From Heterobasidion occidentale (lineage: Eukaryota; Basidiomycota; Agaricomycetes; Russulales; Bondarzewiaceae): a stretch of 64,000 nt of DNA. The notes under the pieces are model-generated. The model searched no databases and had not been told where the DNA came from. It saw nothing but the letters and a program-made list of their open reading frames with translations. Position 1 is the stretch's first letter. Every line of letters begins with the position of its first letter. Positions 22,090 to 34,822 of this stretch are shown piece after piece. The stretch spans positions 3,224,001 to 3,288,000 of the forward strand of contig JBCAQO010000001.1 of assembly GCA_039111635.1 (NCBI GenBank), in the 5' to 3' direction. Position numbers and translations under genes: made by a program.

Positions 22090-22973
22090 GGTCGTGTGTG
22101 TGGGCGAGCGCAGACAGAAATTCGAGGACGGCGGTCTCTTACCTCTCTTTCACCCGGGCGCTGATTGGCCGCACACCACAAAATCGGGCGATTTTAGACG
22201 TCATGTGATCGTGCAGCTTACGAGGGTGCAATTGAGCCGCGGCCCGTCTCCGTTGCTTGCCGCGGACGCGGGCGCGTCGCGACGCCTCGAGCCATCCAGA
22301 GTCCACTCCGGCGCGCCTGGTGCACGCTTTGACTGCCGAAAGAGTCGAAAGGCCTAAGCCTGATGATCCTCGACGTCGTACGAGCAGAACTGATACGACT
22401 TTTAGTTCTTCTCGCCGGTGTTTCTTGACACAAAGTACACCTTCAACGGTGTCGTATTCATTGCCCGACTTTCTCAGGTGTGTCTAATTGCAACGGGTGT
22501 CCATCAGGACGCTTCCAGCCCACGCCTGGTGACTCCATCCACTGTGGGACTCGTTTACCCTATCAAGGCGACACAAGCCGGCGCGTTCCGCGTTCTCACT
22601 GCCGATGGTCCTGATGGACCGTGGGCATCAGGTGTGATACGGAGTCAAAAGGCGCGGGGGATGGGAGAGCGCACGAGAGAGAGGGGTGGAGGGATCATAG
22701 GGGCTGGCTTTGGCGGACCGAAAGAGGCAGGCGGTGTGGATGGAAAAGGGAATTGTGACGTGGGTGGCGGGTGGCGGGGAAAAAGCAAGAGGAGGTGGTA
22801 TCGGACCAATGGCGGACGAGTGGTTTATCGGCAACGCTGCTCTTGGGCGCTATTCGGCCGTCGTCTCCTCACTCTCGTTTTCACGACCCCCGCCCTCCCT
22901 GCAGGCGCACGCACACAGCCAAACGTTGTCGACAGACGCCTTCTATCTTGAGAAAGCGCGGAACGCACCCACC
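22090..22973. other. intergenic, divergent promoters of ERG5 and the ammonium transporter
   Basis: About 0.9 kb shared upstream region. Contains TGATAAG/GATAA-like sites near 23010 just inside the transporter 5' intron, as GATA factors of nitrogen control would use, but such sites are common by chance. No other gene was seen. Confidence 0.5.
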
Positions 22974-24866
22974 ATGTCGGCGACGCCGTCTATATCTGCC
23001 CGTGAGTAACGCCGCGATAAGATAAGGCGCGGGTCATGGCTGATTGCAACCACAGGGGATCAGTCGCAGTACGTCCAATGGCAGCCCTGACACCCTCTGT
23101 GCTCAATGTCGTGCCTGTGTTCCCAGATTCGACCGAGGCGATGTCGCGTTCATCATCCTCGCCGGCGCCTTGGTCTCCTTCATGATCCCCGGCCTCGGTG
23201 CGTCCCTCCTACTCGCTCACCGCCCTCCCTGTCTGATCCACCACCCGCTCAGCGTTCCTCTACTCCGGCCTCTCGCGGCGCAAGTCTGCTCTCTCCCTCA
23301 TTTGGGCAGTCTCGGCTGCCAACGCCGTCGTCATCTTCCACTGGTTCTTCTGGGGCTACTCCCTTGCCTTCTCCAGCTCGGCCACGAATGGCTTCATTGG
23401 CAACCTCAGGAACTTCGGCCTCATGAACGTCCTCGATGCCCCGTCTCCCGGCTCGCCCCTCATCCCGGAGCTGCTCTACAGCTTCTACCAGATGGAGTTC
23501 GCATGTGTCACCGTCTGCATCCTCATGGGCGGTCTCGCAGAACGCGGCCGCGTCTTCCCCGCGATGGTCTTTACCTTCATTTGGATGACGATCGTCTACT
23601 GCCCGCTCGCCTGCTGGGCCTGGTCCGCCCACGGCTGGGGGTTCTCGTGGGGTGTCCTCGATTACGCCGGTCCGTCTCTCCTTCATATTCCTCGGATTGA
23701 TATTCCCATTTACGCCGAAATGCATAATGCAGGCGGCGGCCCCGTCGAGATCGGTAGCGGCGTCGCAGGCCTCGCATACTCCTGGGTCCTCGGTCGTAGG
23801 GGCGAGAAGGAGCTCCTCAACTTCCGTCCCCACAACGTCTCCATGGTCAACCTCGGCACCTTCATCCTCTGGTTCGGCTGGCTCGGCTTCAACGCCGGAA
23901 GCGCCTTCGGTGCGAACCTGCGCGCCGTCATCGCCGCGTGGAACTCGATGCTCGCGGCCGCGTGCGGCGGCCTCGTCTGGTGCCTGCTCGACTTCCGCTA
24001 CGAGCGCAAGTGGAGCATGGTCGGCTTCTGCTCCGGCACCATCGCGGGGCTCGTCGCCGCCACGCCCGCGTCGGGCTTCATTCCCACCTGGGCCGCCGTG
24101 ATCATGGGCATCGTCACCGGCGCGGTGTGCAACTACGCGACGAAGGGTCCGTCTGTCCCCCCTCGCGCTTGGCGCATAAGAACTGATAGCCGGCGGCGCC
24201 TCCAGTGAAATTCCTCGTCCGCATCGACGACGCGCTGGACCTGTTCGCGGAGCACGCGGTCGGCGGGATCATCGGGCTGCTCTTCAACGCGCTCTTCGCG
24301 CGAAGCGACATCATCGCGCTCGACGGCGTCAACACCGCCGTGCCGGGCGGGTGGCTCGACCACAACTACAAGCAGCTGTACATCCAGTTCGCGTACGTCT
24401 GCGCGACGTGCTCGTACACGTTCGTCGTCACCGCGCTCATCACCAAGTGCGTCGACTCGATCCCGGGCCTGCACCTCCGCGCGAGCGAGGAGGCGGAGGC
24501 GCTCGGGATGGACGAGGACCAGGTGCGTCACTTTGATTTCTCTTTTTTTGAGCGCTCTCCGTCTGCGGAGCGACGTTTACCTGTTCTGTGCCTCTTTAGA
24601 TAGGCGAATTCGCGACGGACTACATCGAAGTGCGCCGCGACTACACCGACTGGACCGCGCGCCCCGACCTCGCGATCTCGTCTGAAAAGATCCTCCCAGG
24701 CGCCGCGGACGTCAGCGCGCACGCGCACCCCGCCGTCGGGGGCGACCGCCACGGCGTCCCCGACGCGCAGCTCTACGTTAACGGTAAACCTAACGGCGAC
24801 GGCAACGGCGCCGCCGACGACCACGACGCGGAGTCAGGTTCCTCGTCTGAAAAAAAAGCGCGCTAG
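22974..24866 (+). CDS. ammonium transporter, AMT/MEP family
   Basis: Plasma-membrane ammonium uptake protein. Exons 22974-23001, 23056-23068 (13 nt), 23127-23197, 23253-23669, 23733-24146, 24206-24522 and 24600-24866 give 508 residues with about 11 membrane spans. It begins FDRGDVAFIILAGALVSFMIPGL, then AFLYSGLSRRKSAL, MEFACVTVCILMGGLAERGR, WGFSWGVLDYAGGGPVEIGSGVAGL and a C-terminal cytosolic tail rich in Gly, Asn and Asp. The first position of the pore twin-His pair is Glu182 instead of His; the second is His331. The same Glu change is known in yeast Mep1/Mep3 but not Mep2. The 13-nt second exon is needed to join the short N terminus in frame. Confidence 0.95.
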
Positions 24867-25739
24867 GGCATCCTGCTAGGCCGAGGTTCGCGATTCACAG
24901 ATAGAGGGGGCTGGCGTTGGTTTTATTGTCTATATATCGCATCTGGGGCGGGGATTTACTGGGATAAGCTACCGAAAACGGTCGATGACAGGACCGAACG
25001 GGAAGGCAAAGGACGGAAATGTAATTATTTTGTTTCGCTGTTTGTGGTTGGCCGGGCACGCCGGATGCTCCGGCTCGTCAGGTTGTCAGTGGGGAGGGGC
25101 TCAGGGAACAAAACGTCGCCATCCATGATACAGCGCTGCGAGTGCGCGCGACAGACTACGTAGCGTACATACCAAGTGACGACCAATCAACGATCTACCA
25201 CCGATGATTCTGTGGATCCTAGCACACGAACAGTTAATCGGGACAGTTCATGAGAGATGCGCCACACATTGCAAGCACCCCAATTTCGACGAGGTCACCT
25301 CGGAGCACATGCGGGTACTAGTACATGTCACGTTCCGGATCCTCATGAAGCAGACCCCACGATGTTCTAAATAGCAGACTTAAGATACGAGCATACCATG
25401 CCATACCATGCAACGAGGATGGGGGGTAACGCGTGCGATCGCGTTTGGAGCCGAACAGAAGTAGTCAAGTGGATAAAGAAACCGGAACAAAAAAAAATCA
25501 AAAAAGAAAATAAATGAAAAGCATGGCCCCGACCAATCAAAGGCGAGGGCCAATATTAGTGAGTACTCGATAGATCGCACGCACGGTGCCGCGTCGCATC
25601 GCGAGAGGCAAAAGAGTCCTGAGTGTTAGTCCCGAGAGCGTAAGTAAGTGCATGCGCGGCGCCGCGGACCCCCTATCGTCCACCGCCTTCTGAATCAACC
25701 AATAAACGAGACGATCGATCGTGGCGAGGGGCCTACACC
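24867..25739. other. intergenic, convergent 3' ends
   Basis: About 0.87 kb between the stops of the ammonium transporter and prenylcysteine oxidase. It holds both 3' flanks. I see no gene, RNA or repeat. Confidence 0.6.
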
Positions 25740-28057
25740 TCAGCAATCCCAGCCGTACACGAAGTCGGCGACGTTCAGCTGCTTTTCGACGGCGACGACT
25801 GGCTCCGCGACGGCCGCTTCTGCCTCCACCTCGATCTCTGCCTTTGTCTCAAGCTTGAGCTCAGACTGGGGTTCCGCTGCGGGCGCGTCCTCTGCCTTGC
25901 TCTCGGTTTCAGTCTCCTTCTCGGTCTCGACGGTCTCGACGGTAGCGTCGTCTGCGGCAGCGCGCGACTGGGGCGGCGTGCAGATCCCGGCACCGAATTC
26001 CTCTTTGAGGAGCCAGTCGACGACGTTCCGTGACGCGAGCGTCTCCGTTTCCATCGTCGAGATGAACCTGCAAGCGAGCACACGGGTGGACGTCAGCTGA
26101 TTATCAGTGGTCGGGCAGGGCGGAGCGGCACGTACGGCTCGAAAGCGTTGACATAGAACAACCCGCGGTCGAGCTTGACGGGCGCAAAGGTGCTCGTGGG
26201 CGGGAGGACCGGGTACGCGTCCCACTGTCCGCACGCGATAATTTTCGTCAGTTTCAAATTGCACAGATCGGAGCTCGGTCGCGCGGTCGCGCACCTCTTT
26301 ACGGAGGACCCAGCCGACCTGGCCCTGGAACACGTCCGCGAGCCACTCGTCTGACATCGGCCCCATGGAGAAGATCTTGACGACCCACTCGTCCTGCGCA
26401 GGTGCCGGCGGTGCCGGCACGGCCTCAGTCTCGGCCCCGGCTTCGGCTTCGGCTTCCACGTTCGCTTCCAGCGGCGACGTCCCGCTGTCCGGAGAAGCGC
26501 CTTCAGATTCCTTCGCCGCCGTCTCTGACTCGCTCGCGTCCGCGCTCTTCTGCGCACCCTCGGACTTGACGAGCTTCCCGTGGTAGGTCAGCGAGTTGAA
26601 CTCGGGCGCCTTGCCGCCCTTGCGCGCGCCCGCTAGCGTCGTGAGCACACTCGTCGGTACGCCCGCTCCCGCAGGCAGCCCGAAGTACGCGGGGTTCGGC
26701 GTCGGCGCGGTCGTGGCGAGCAGCGTGACGTGCAGGTGGATATAGGGCTGCTTTGGGATGAGCGCCGCGAGTTCCTCTGGGATCGAGATGTCGGAGGTGT
26801 GGTAGGGCGCGGCGAGGATCACGGCGAGGTAGTCGGCTGCGCCCTGCGAGGTCGCGACTGTCCACGTGGTGGGCGATTTGCGGGAGATAGAGGTGACGTT
26901 GGTGTTGAGGAAGACGCGCGCGCCGGAGCGATGCACGAAGTTCTCGAAGATCTGCCAGTTGCCACCTTTGATGCTCGCCGCACCTGACGCGGCGATGGAG
27001 GCTGCGGCCTCCAGCGCGTGGATACTGTCGACGTCCTGAAATCAGAGGTTCCGTAAGTCAGCAACGTCTTCCTCGAGCAGATCCAAGAGAGGAAGGCCCC
27101 ATGCGCACCTGCGCATAGTTGACCAGTGTCATGGCATCGATAACCTCGTTTGTGAACTTTTCCGACACTCCGTGGCTACGGAAGTATTCAGAGGCGGTCT
27201 GAGAGATAAGCTCATCCCATTCGAACGCGTCGGAGATGTCGGTGAGATTTTCCCACTTGAGGGCTTCTGGGGCGTATAGTTTGACGAATTTGTCAGTCAT
27301 ATCTTTGACACTGCAGAAGGATGTCAGAAAGGTAATAATAGCGATGAGGCAAACGATCTCCCGCGGATCAGAAAGCAGAACGTACAGGTTTTGCGTGTTT
27401 TTGGGGGAGAAGTAGCCGTATCGCCATAGGACCTTGATGTTGTCAAGGAAGGATCCGAAAAAGCCTTTCGTGCCACCTTGCTAGATGTCATATTTGAGCA
27501 TCCCAGAGACAGTGGATGTCCAAAATTATGGTGTGAGCATACCCGAAACACGAATGATTCGCCATCCCAAAAACCAAGCTCCCCTTCCTCGTCCTCAAAA
27601 CCGTAGCGTGGAAGATTGAATTCGTCGGACGCCCTCCATAGATTTTTGTTGATGTTCACGAATATGGACGCACCCAGCTCTACCGGCTGGTAAGAAGAAT
27701 CGTCATATGGATATACCGTCGTACTCCCTATGCGGACGAGCAATAAGTCCAATCCAACGCATGGCAACCAAAATCAATGGAGTTGAGAAACTCACTGCCG
27801 CCGATATAGTTTGATCGGTCATACACATCTACCTCCACGTCAATCCCGAACCGTTCCTTCGCTTTTGCAATCCAGAACGCCGCAGACGAGCCTCCTGCAC
27901 CCGCGCCGATGATGGCGACGCGAGGCGACTGGGGATTTGCGGTGTATGTGACCTCGATGGGGGAGGGCGGGTTTGAAGCAGGCCAGAGGTTGAAGGGAAA
28001 CTGGAAGGCGGCAGAGGCGGAACCCGCGAGGAGGAGCAAGGAAGTTGCTCGACGCAT
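25740..28057 (-). CDS. prenylcysteine oxidase/lyase, PCYOX1-like
   Basis: FAD thioether oxidase that cleaves prenylcysteines released when prenylated proteins are degraded; lysosomal or secretory in animals. Exons 28057-27796, 27727-27543, 27480-27386, 27310-27109, 27035-26295, 26224-26136 and 26067-25740 give 633 residues. A signal peptide (MRRATSLLLLAGSASA) is followed by the FAD motif VAIIGAGAGGSSAAFWI, then YDRSNYIGG, ELGASIFVNINKNL and the prenylcysteine-lyase region (GGNWQIFENFV). The C-terminal part has YPVLPPTSTFAPVKLD and METETLASRNVVDWLL. Two Glu/Ala-rich insertions (near residues 390-430 and 550-600) make it longer than the animal enzyme. Head-to-head with the F-box gene, 168 bp apart. 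Confidence 0.9.
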
Positions 28058-28225
28058 TGTGAATACTTGAGTCGGTCGGGTGCAGGTGCAGAGCAAGGCG
28101 AGGCCACGGTGCAGGCGGAAGCAAATCACACGTCGGGCCGAAGGGTCCGGCAGTCGACGGAATGAGAACGGAAGAAGCCCTTGTATCTCTCCTCCTCAGG
28201 AGCGCTCACCTCCTCCCCTGCCTCG
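28058..28225. promoter_or_regulatory. compact bidirectional promoter region
   Basis: Only 168 bp separate the start codons of the divergent prenylcysteine oxidase and F-box genes, so both core promoters and 5' UTRs must share this stretch. No specific factor site is claimed. Confidence 0.5.
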
Positions 28226-30033
28226 ATGTCGTTCGACACGACGTTCTTCTCAATACCCACAGAGGTTGCACAATATCTCCTCACTTTCTGCCATCCGTGC
28301 GATGTCGTTGCCTTCTCGCGCACATGTCGCACCGCTCACGCCCTGGTACACAACTCGACAGACCAGTACCTCTGGCGCACCCTCTTCCTCACCTATCCCT
28401 TCGACGACCTGCGTAAATCTCTTGACGCACCATCAGACCCGTCTGTCATAGACTGGAGGACACACCTCAAGCGCCGAGTGCATGCCGAGGTCGTCACATC
28501 AAAACGAGTGGAGGGCAGCCCAGACGAAATGGCAGAGGTGTACAATGTTCTCAGCGACGCTATCGCCGCATCTGCCCCCCTCATCCCGGGCGGCTGGAAC
28601 AGGCCATCCGCAAATCTTGCATGGGTTAGGAGAAAGCTCGACTGTTGCAAGAGGCCCGACCCCCCTCTTGAAGAAGCTTCGCCGTTCGCACGGCTCTCCT
28701 CCTTCCTGACGCCTATCATCCTCACCCTCAGTCCCGGCGACGACATTCTGTTCTCTATTGTTGCTCGGCGTGCAGCCCGCACATTCGTATACGACTTGCG
28801 CAACTACACTGAGGAGCGTTCATGGGGCCCATACCAAAAGAGCGGGCAGGCTGTCAACTGGGTACACCTACGCGCAGACATCACCGTGATCACCATGAAC
28901 CTGCGCGAGTTCGGCGCACACTGGCCGAAGGCATTCCAGCCTCCGTTGTTGGTGCGCGGTCTGGAGGCGACGAGGGCCTACTCTGCGCCGGAAATGTCCA
29001 GGCGCTCAGAGAGGGACTGGGCGGGCGTAGAGGGCCATTGGATGCGCGTTGTGTGCTTCTGTGATTATCGGTGAATGTTATGTTTGCTCTCGGCCGCCTT
29101 CCGCTCACGAATCCACGCCTCTGCAGAGACTTGATCAGTGCGTATATCTAATTGCCTTTTTTTTGCTTCCGTTCATATCGCGCGCTCGTGATGTCTTAGG
29201 ATTCAACGTGCGTCTCCGTTCTCTATCGCTCTTTATAGCCGACGAACCCCCGAGCGTCTCTCGCCAGTCGAATGATTGGAATCCAGACCTCTTCGACGAT
29301 AACTATGAAGAAGCCTCGCGACTGCTCCGGCTCTCCCTGCACGTCATCTCCGTCGAGTCCGACCCGGCGGTGCTCGCGACGCTGCCCGACCCACGGCGCC
29401 CGCCGATCACCTTCGGGGGCACGATGCGCGGGTTCAACTCGGACGAGGTACTCGATCGTGCGGTCAAGGGAACGGTCAGCGTCATGCCGGACGGAAACAT
29501 CCGCTGGAGCTTTGTGAGCGCAGCCTTGGAAACTCATGTGTGTAGTTCCCCCTTTTGTGTCTGACAGCAGCGGACGGCGGCTTACAGGTTTCGGTCTACG
29601 AAAATCACGATCAGTGGAGGTGGGTCTTTCTTTCTTTCTTCATGATCCTCTCCTCCTCTTTGCTTCTACGCGTCTTTCCCTTGTTTTGGCGTTGGTCAGG
29701 CATGTGGGACTGACTTGATGCGCAGTTCTGAAGGTGTTCAGATCGGAAATGTTTGCAGCGCAGCAGGCGTCGTAGGCGCGTGGAGCGGCGCGTTACATGA
29801 ACATGGTTCGTCCTTTTCCCCATTTCCTCCTTGCATCCCCGCCGCTCAGAGCTTCTGTGCGAATTATTCTTCAGGTGATCCGTCAGGTGCGTGTATTCCT
29901 GCCATCTTTCTTCCCACTCTGTTTTTGTGACGGCATCAGTAACGGGGCTTTCGTTTTGCCTATAGGCCCGTTCTGGTTATTCAAGACTGTCGAGGGAAGG
30001 GCCAGAGAGCCATTCTCAGAAGCCGGCACATAG
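28226..30033 (+). CDS. F-box domain protein
   Basis: Probable substrate adaptor of an SCF ubiquitin ligase. Exons 28226-29070, 29127-29137 (11 nt), 29200-29537, 29588-29619, 29726-29805, 29875-29886 (12 nt) and 29966-30033 give 461 residues. The N-terminal F-box reads IPTEVAQYLLTFCHPCDVVAFSRTCR with a following LWRTLF. The C-terminal half (MRGFNSDEVLDRAVKGTV, EGVQIGNVCSAAGVVGAWSGA, GPFWLFKTVEG) matches a domain conserved in mushroom F-box proteins of unknown target. The in-frame read-through of a 31-nt GT-AG-like stretch at 29209 was kept as coding because splicing it would break the frame. Target unknown. Confidence 0.87.
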
Positions 30034-30240
30034 AACAATTTGACGCAATGTCGAGGGAACCGTGGGTACATGCGCGTTTGAACAGGATATCGTATCATTT
30101 TCATCTCTGCTCTGGTTTTATTGGTTGCCATACACTGTACTATATATGTCGGGCATCGTCGGATAGCTGCTGTATCGATGAGATTGCCGAGTACATACAC
30201 ACATAGACGTATATGGGGATTTGATCGTGTATTTATTGCT

Positions 30241-31624
30241 TTATTGCCTAAAGGATGCTGTAAAAAAGGTGGCGAGTCGGGCGTAGACATCTTCAAACCT
30301 AAGAATGGGCCACGGAGTGAAGGATAAGTACACGAAGTAGGGTAGGATGATTCATTGGCGCACTGCTTCTTGTTCTCTGGGTCATCGAGGTTAGCGCGTG
30401 CCCCGGCCCAGCCATGAAACCTAGGGTCATATGGTTAGAATCGCAAATAAGTGGATAGTGAGTCAGCCACGCACATCGTTTCGTACAGCTTGTGGTCGTT
30501 CTTGCTTGCAAACGGCTTTGCTTTGATGATGTCGAGGATCTTTTGGTACTATTGGCAGATATGTGGCTTAAAAAGTGTGTGAACTGAGAAAAAAAATCGC
30601 AAGCCTCACCTCGTCGAACGGCTCATCCTTTGACGGGTATATCCCAAGCGGAATGCGAAGAGCGTGTGTGTCCTCGGCCTTTAGCATGCTATAACAACCA
30701 TACCTCGAGTCAATTGACCAGTGTCCGTCTCCGCATTCCCTTATGGAGACAAGAAGTAACGCAGCGGCACTTACGCAGGATGGACGGCCGCGACCGAGTC
30801 GAGCACCGTGTCCTTCTCCCCACCCGCAAGGATCACGACTTTCCCACCTAAAGATCGGACAAACTGCCGTCAGCCATCGAAAATACATTCTCTGCATTCG
30901 ACTTGTTCACGCTGCGGTGGGGACGGACGCAAACGTAAAATCACTCCATCCTCGCCCTCTCTGGATTCCGCACACGAAATGACGTATATGCGTGTTCTTA
31001 CTCACCCCAACAGAGCCCATATGCCCCGACACGCCGCGCGCCGTCCGCCCTCAGAGCAGCACCGACGCGCGCAAGCTTAGGGACCGCGTCCTGCGGGCGT
31101 GCGGGCCCGCCGAAGAATGCCTGCAGCGCAGCGCGGTCCGCGTCGGTCTTTGGCGGGTGCCGCGCAGCGTCCCACGGCGCGCTCGGCTCGAAGAAGTCGG
31201 GCATGACGACGCGCGCGCGCAGCGCGTGTGCGAGCACGTCGGCGCCGAGCTGGGTCTGGGGCTTGAATCTGTGCCGCACAGATACAATAAAGAAAACATG
31301 TGAATCAGGACAGGCGGATGCTATCGGTGAGTGTTGGAAGTGGAATGCGCGTGCGTACCCGAAAATGTCAAATACGCAGATGAGCGCGGTCGTGCTGCTG
31401 TCTGAGCCAGTGATGTAGACCCTGTCGAAGCCAGCATAGGGGCGTATGGTCCCTTGTGGCTTGTAATCCGATTGAACGGCGGGTACGGTGCAACAGGCGA
31501 CGTTGTCGTTGTGCACGGTGTACTCTGCGCCGGTGGTGGACGACATACTGGCGATAGCGTGTACGGTTTGTGTAGATACAGCTTTCGGGAGGTGGGAGGT
31601 GATGGCGCGGAGGCGATGGAGCAT
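30241..31624 (-). CDS. dienelactone hydrolase family protein (one-base frame break)
   Basis: Alpha/beta hydrolase of the dienelactone-hydrolase family. Exons 31624-31359, 31268-31006, 30848-30775, 30688-30610, 30548-30475, 30420-30364 and 30298-30241. Marks include RVYITGS, FDIFGFKPQTQLGADVLA, the nucleophile elbow YGLCWG (Cys nucleophile), the acid region LGIYPSKDEPFDE and the His region MFHGWAGAR. Exon lengths sum to 871 nt, one more than a multiple of three. The extra base is an A in the AAAA run just after the elbow; with AAA the expected GGKVV would read through. As it stands, only an acceptor 10 nt further on gives an open frame, at the cost of GK. N terminus is Arg-rich, possibly mitochondrial. 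About 289 residues if corrected. Substrate unknown. Confidence 0.85.
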
Positions 31625-33117
31625 ATTTGCTTTGAATGATTCTGATATCAAGATGTCAAACTAGACAAACAACGAGCGGAGCAGCGAAAAATCAATAATA
31701 GCAACTAGCCGCGACCGACTCGGAGAACGTACTTGTTGAGCCTCGCTGCTGAAGCGCTGAAGCTAAAGTCACCGACGCAGACGATCGGGCGTCGATGATG
31801 TTGGCGACGTCATTTCACGACGTCGACGGAATGAGCCGGAGGCAAATTCCCAACAGCGTCTGACCGTGGGAACATCGTCAGCAAGCAAAATTCTGCGTCG
31901 CGTTGTGTCGGCTCTCTTCATCCACCCTCACCACAGCCTGCGCGTCACACCGCGAGGCAACTCTCTGTCTCCGAGCTTAGGGTACCGAGCTGGTATGGGG
32001 AGATAAAGCGTGAGCTCAATTAAGCCGGAGCGCCTCCTAGTCCTGGGCCACCAGTGCCTGCCGTTTCCTTCCATAGGGCGGCGGGATGGGGGGTGCTTGA
32101 CTATGAAGCTCGCACATATCAACCGCCCCATTACATTTTCCCGCTCAAATAGGCTACCCCACTTGATGTTAACCGTCATCCTTGAATTCATTCATGTTCC
32201 TGACATAGTATCCGCGTAACGTGTTGACGTCTTTATCCACGATTGAATGGCGAGGGGAGGGCGTCTATGTGGTTGTAGTCGCGATACAGAAGTAGCGTTG
32301 CCGTCATATGTAGGTCACCGTCTTGCGATATGGGGTAGAATCGTAAAAGAACTTGCGCACGGAGTCTGTCCAAATGTCGTTGACGTTTGCCAGGCTGGCA
32401 GGTCGAGACTAGTCTCCGTTGCTGACCCTATCACAGAAGACAGTCGTTCTGTGGTCGAGACTGGAAGTGGGTCAGGAGAGGTCAGGAGGGCCTGATTCTA
32501 TTGGGGCCCACTGCAGCCAGCTGCAGCCTCACCTTGGTTATCATTCGGACCCTGGATGCTGATGTAAATCTGGCTTTTTTGATCTGAAATATCTTCGCGT
32601 CGTCGGCAACTTATATTCGTCACGGATCAGGCTGAAAGAGGGCTGGCTGTTTGGCACCCGAAACCGGAATCTTGTCAGGGAAGGGAAGAGGAAGGTGAAG
32701 CTGAATTGCCTTGAGGAGAAGCGTGCAATCCTCCGAGAGCTGACATAGGTCGTCAGTCGGGGGGAACGCTCGAGGCGGCGGCATGTTGCAGACGTAGCCT
32801 GGAACGTTCGTCTTTGCCAGTGACTAGCGAGATTGCAGATCGTGGAGAAGAACGGCGTCTGGACAGTCAGCCAGACCAACGCGATCGCCATGCCCTCTTA
32901 GCCCCACTTGTTTGCAAATAAGTACGCGCTACGCTCATCCCTAATCTTGGAACTCTATTTCTTGGGGATCGCGCTACGGCTCTATTTCTACTCTCTACCA
33001 CCGTGACGTTGCCAGCTCGACCTCCCCTTCCTTTTCCCTGGCGCTCGAGCGCGACCATTCTGGCCAGGCTGCAGCGCGCCGAACGCACGCGTACATCGCG
33101 AGGCGCGCATCTACAGC
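31625..33117. other. long intergenic region, divergent promoters
   Basis: About 1.5 kb between the starts of the hydrolase and the DUF6533 gene, the longest spacer in the window. Frames of up to 117 codons (32541-32891) show no homology that I recognise and lack consistent splicing. A small unrecognised gene or non-coding RNA cannot be excluded. Confidence 0.5.
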
Positions 33118-34822
33118 ATGTCGCTGCCATACAGGCCGAGTGAACAGACGTTTAAAGGCCTCGTCGCGTGTAACTATAGTGCCAGTGCGTGTTTTTTGTC
33201 CTTCTTTCTATGATTTTCTGGAGATTTACACGTGTGCGTCACTACGTTCTCTCCCCTGTCCCGCCCCAAACAGTAGCCGCCCTCATGTTCTCGTCATGGG
33301 ATATGTTGATCACATTAGGCGACATGGTGAGTTCCTTCGTGTCATCGAGCATTGAAGAGAGATGTCGACGGCTTCGTGGAAATTCCCTCAGATCGAACAT
33401 GTCTGGACGTGCGTTTTCCTCTTGCCAACGCGGGCACAGCAACGATGATATTAATATCGTCGACTGGTCCTTCTAACCGACTAGCAAAGAATGGAACAAA
33501 ACGACGTGGCTTTCTATTCTCATGCGGGTTTTCTCCTTCGGCTCACAGATGTGCGTCCTCTGGTTCTCCTCTGCTCTTTGCAAAGTCCGCGCTTGCCATG
33601 CTGCGGTCCCCTGCTGACCCTGTCCTGACACAGGGCAGCCGTGGTTTTGACGATGAAAGCGACGACCCTTGGCTCGGTGGTCGAGCCTAGCAAATGTCGC
33701 TTGCTCCTCGTCTTTCAGGGCTTCGCGAGCCAGGTGCTCACGATGGGTGTCCAATTCATTCTCTCACTCCGCGGTGCGTTCGCGCTCTTCAGGTCTGCTC
33801 ATATTAAATTCTGACGAGATGTGAAATGGAACTTTATCTGACCCCACGTAATCACCGACTCGTCTGACGCTTCTTGGTTACTGTGATGACTAGTCATCGC
33901 ATTGTATAGCGAGTGGAAGTCCCTCAAGTTTATCCTCGCGGGCTTCTGGATGGTGGAGGTTGTCATGATGTCTGCCATCCTGAGCATCGCCGGCCCTCGC
34001 ATCACGTTCACACACCAATGTGTCCCGATTGTGTTTCCTACTATGACAATCGGATTTTTGTAGGTGCACCCTGTAGCGCACCACCGTGCATCGCACAAAG
34101 ACACAAAAATGGTAGCTGACTGCTTACTTTTCCGGTACATCCTTGTCTCGCGTGTATCAGCATAGGGCCTCTCAGCCTGGACATCTTGCTGTTTAGTCTC
34201 ACGATGAAGAAGTTCTTCCTGTCTATGCGCGGCATCCGCGCACCACCATGGGTGACCCGATTCATGCAGGACGGTGTCTGGGCTTTCTCGCTTCCTCTAT
34301 GTGCGTCTGCTATGATTGTCTGTCCATGCGCGTTACCACCTAATGCTAGTCTCGAAGTGATTGCCCTCGTTAACATCGCCTGTATGATGTTCTTGCACTC
34401 TGCATATTCTTCCATCGCGTTTTCGTGCGTGACATTCCATTTAAGAATAAAACCTAATATCTAGATCTGTCTGTTCAAAGGTGGTCTATTGCTATTCCTG
34501 GCTTTGCGGTACGTGTATATTCTGACTCACCTCGCCTATCTCATGTTTGGTTCTTATGTGTATCCTGGGAATCGCGTAGGGCTATCGCCTGATCCTACAC
34601 CTCCGCAAGTGTGCGCCGCAGGACCTTGCTTTCTCGGAGACGGGCGGCGACATCGAATTCGACACGATCGCCATCACGAACGGCACGAGCGAATGTGCGT
34701 ACACACCAGCGCTCCTGTCCTGCTTTCGGCTCTGCTTATGAGATCCCACTTTCGGCGTAGCAGCAGATACAGTTGTTATGCATAGCGAGTATGCACCTGC
34801 GAGTCCCGCTGTCGGCCCATAG
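33118..34822 (+). CDS. DUF6533-type multispan membrane protein
   Basis: Member of a large mushroom-specific family of seven-pass-like membrane proteins of unknown function. Eleven exons (33118-33184, 33274-33326, 33392-33408, 33485-33550, 33634-33773, 33894-34059, 34161-34300, 34358-34424, 34481-34508, 34580-34694, 34761-34822) encode 306 residues. The domain mark is WDMLITLGDMIEHVWTKEW, then AAVVLTMKATTLGS, ILSLRVIALYSEWKSLKFILAGFW, the long DGVWAFSLPL segment and GYRLILHLRK before a cytosolic tail. No open frame longer than about 50 codons of it exists uninterrupted, because exons are short, so gene finders may split or miss it. Reaction or ligand is unknown; a receptor-like role is sometimes suggested for such topologies but is not shown here. 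Confidence 0.85.

Noticed and set aside
22090..22973. GATA-factor control of the ammonium transporter
   Set aside because: GATAA hexamers are present but too common by chance to claim regulation from sequence alone.
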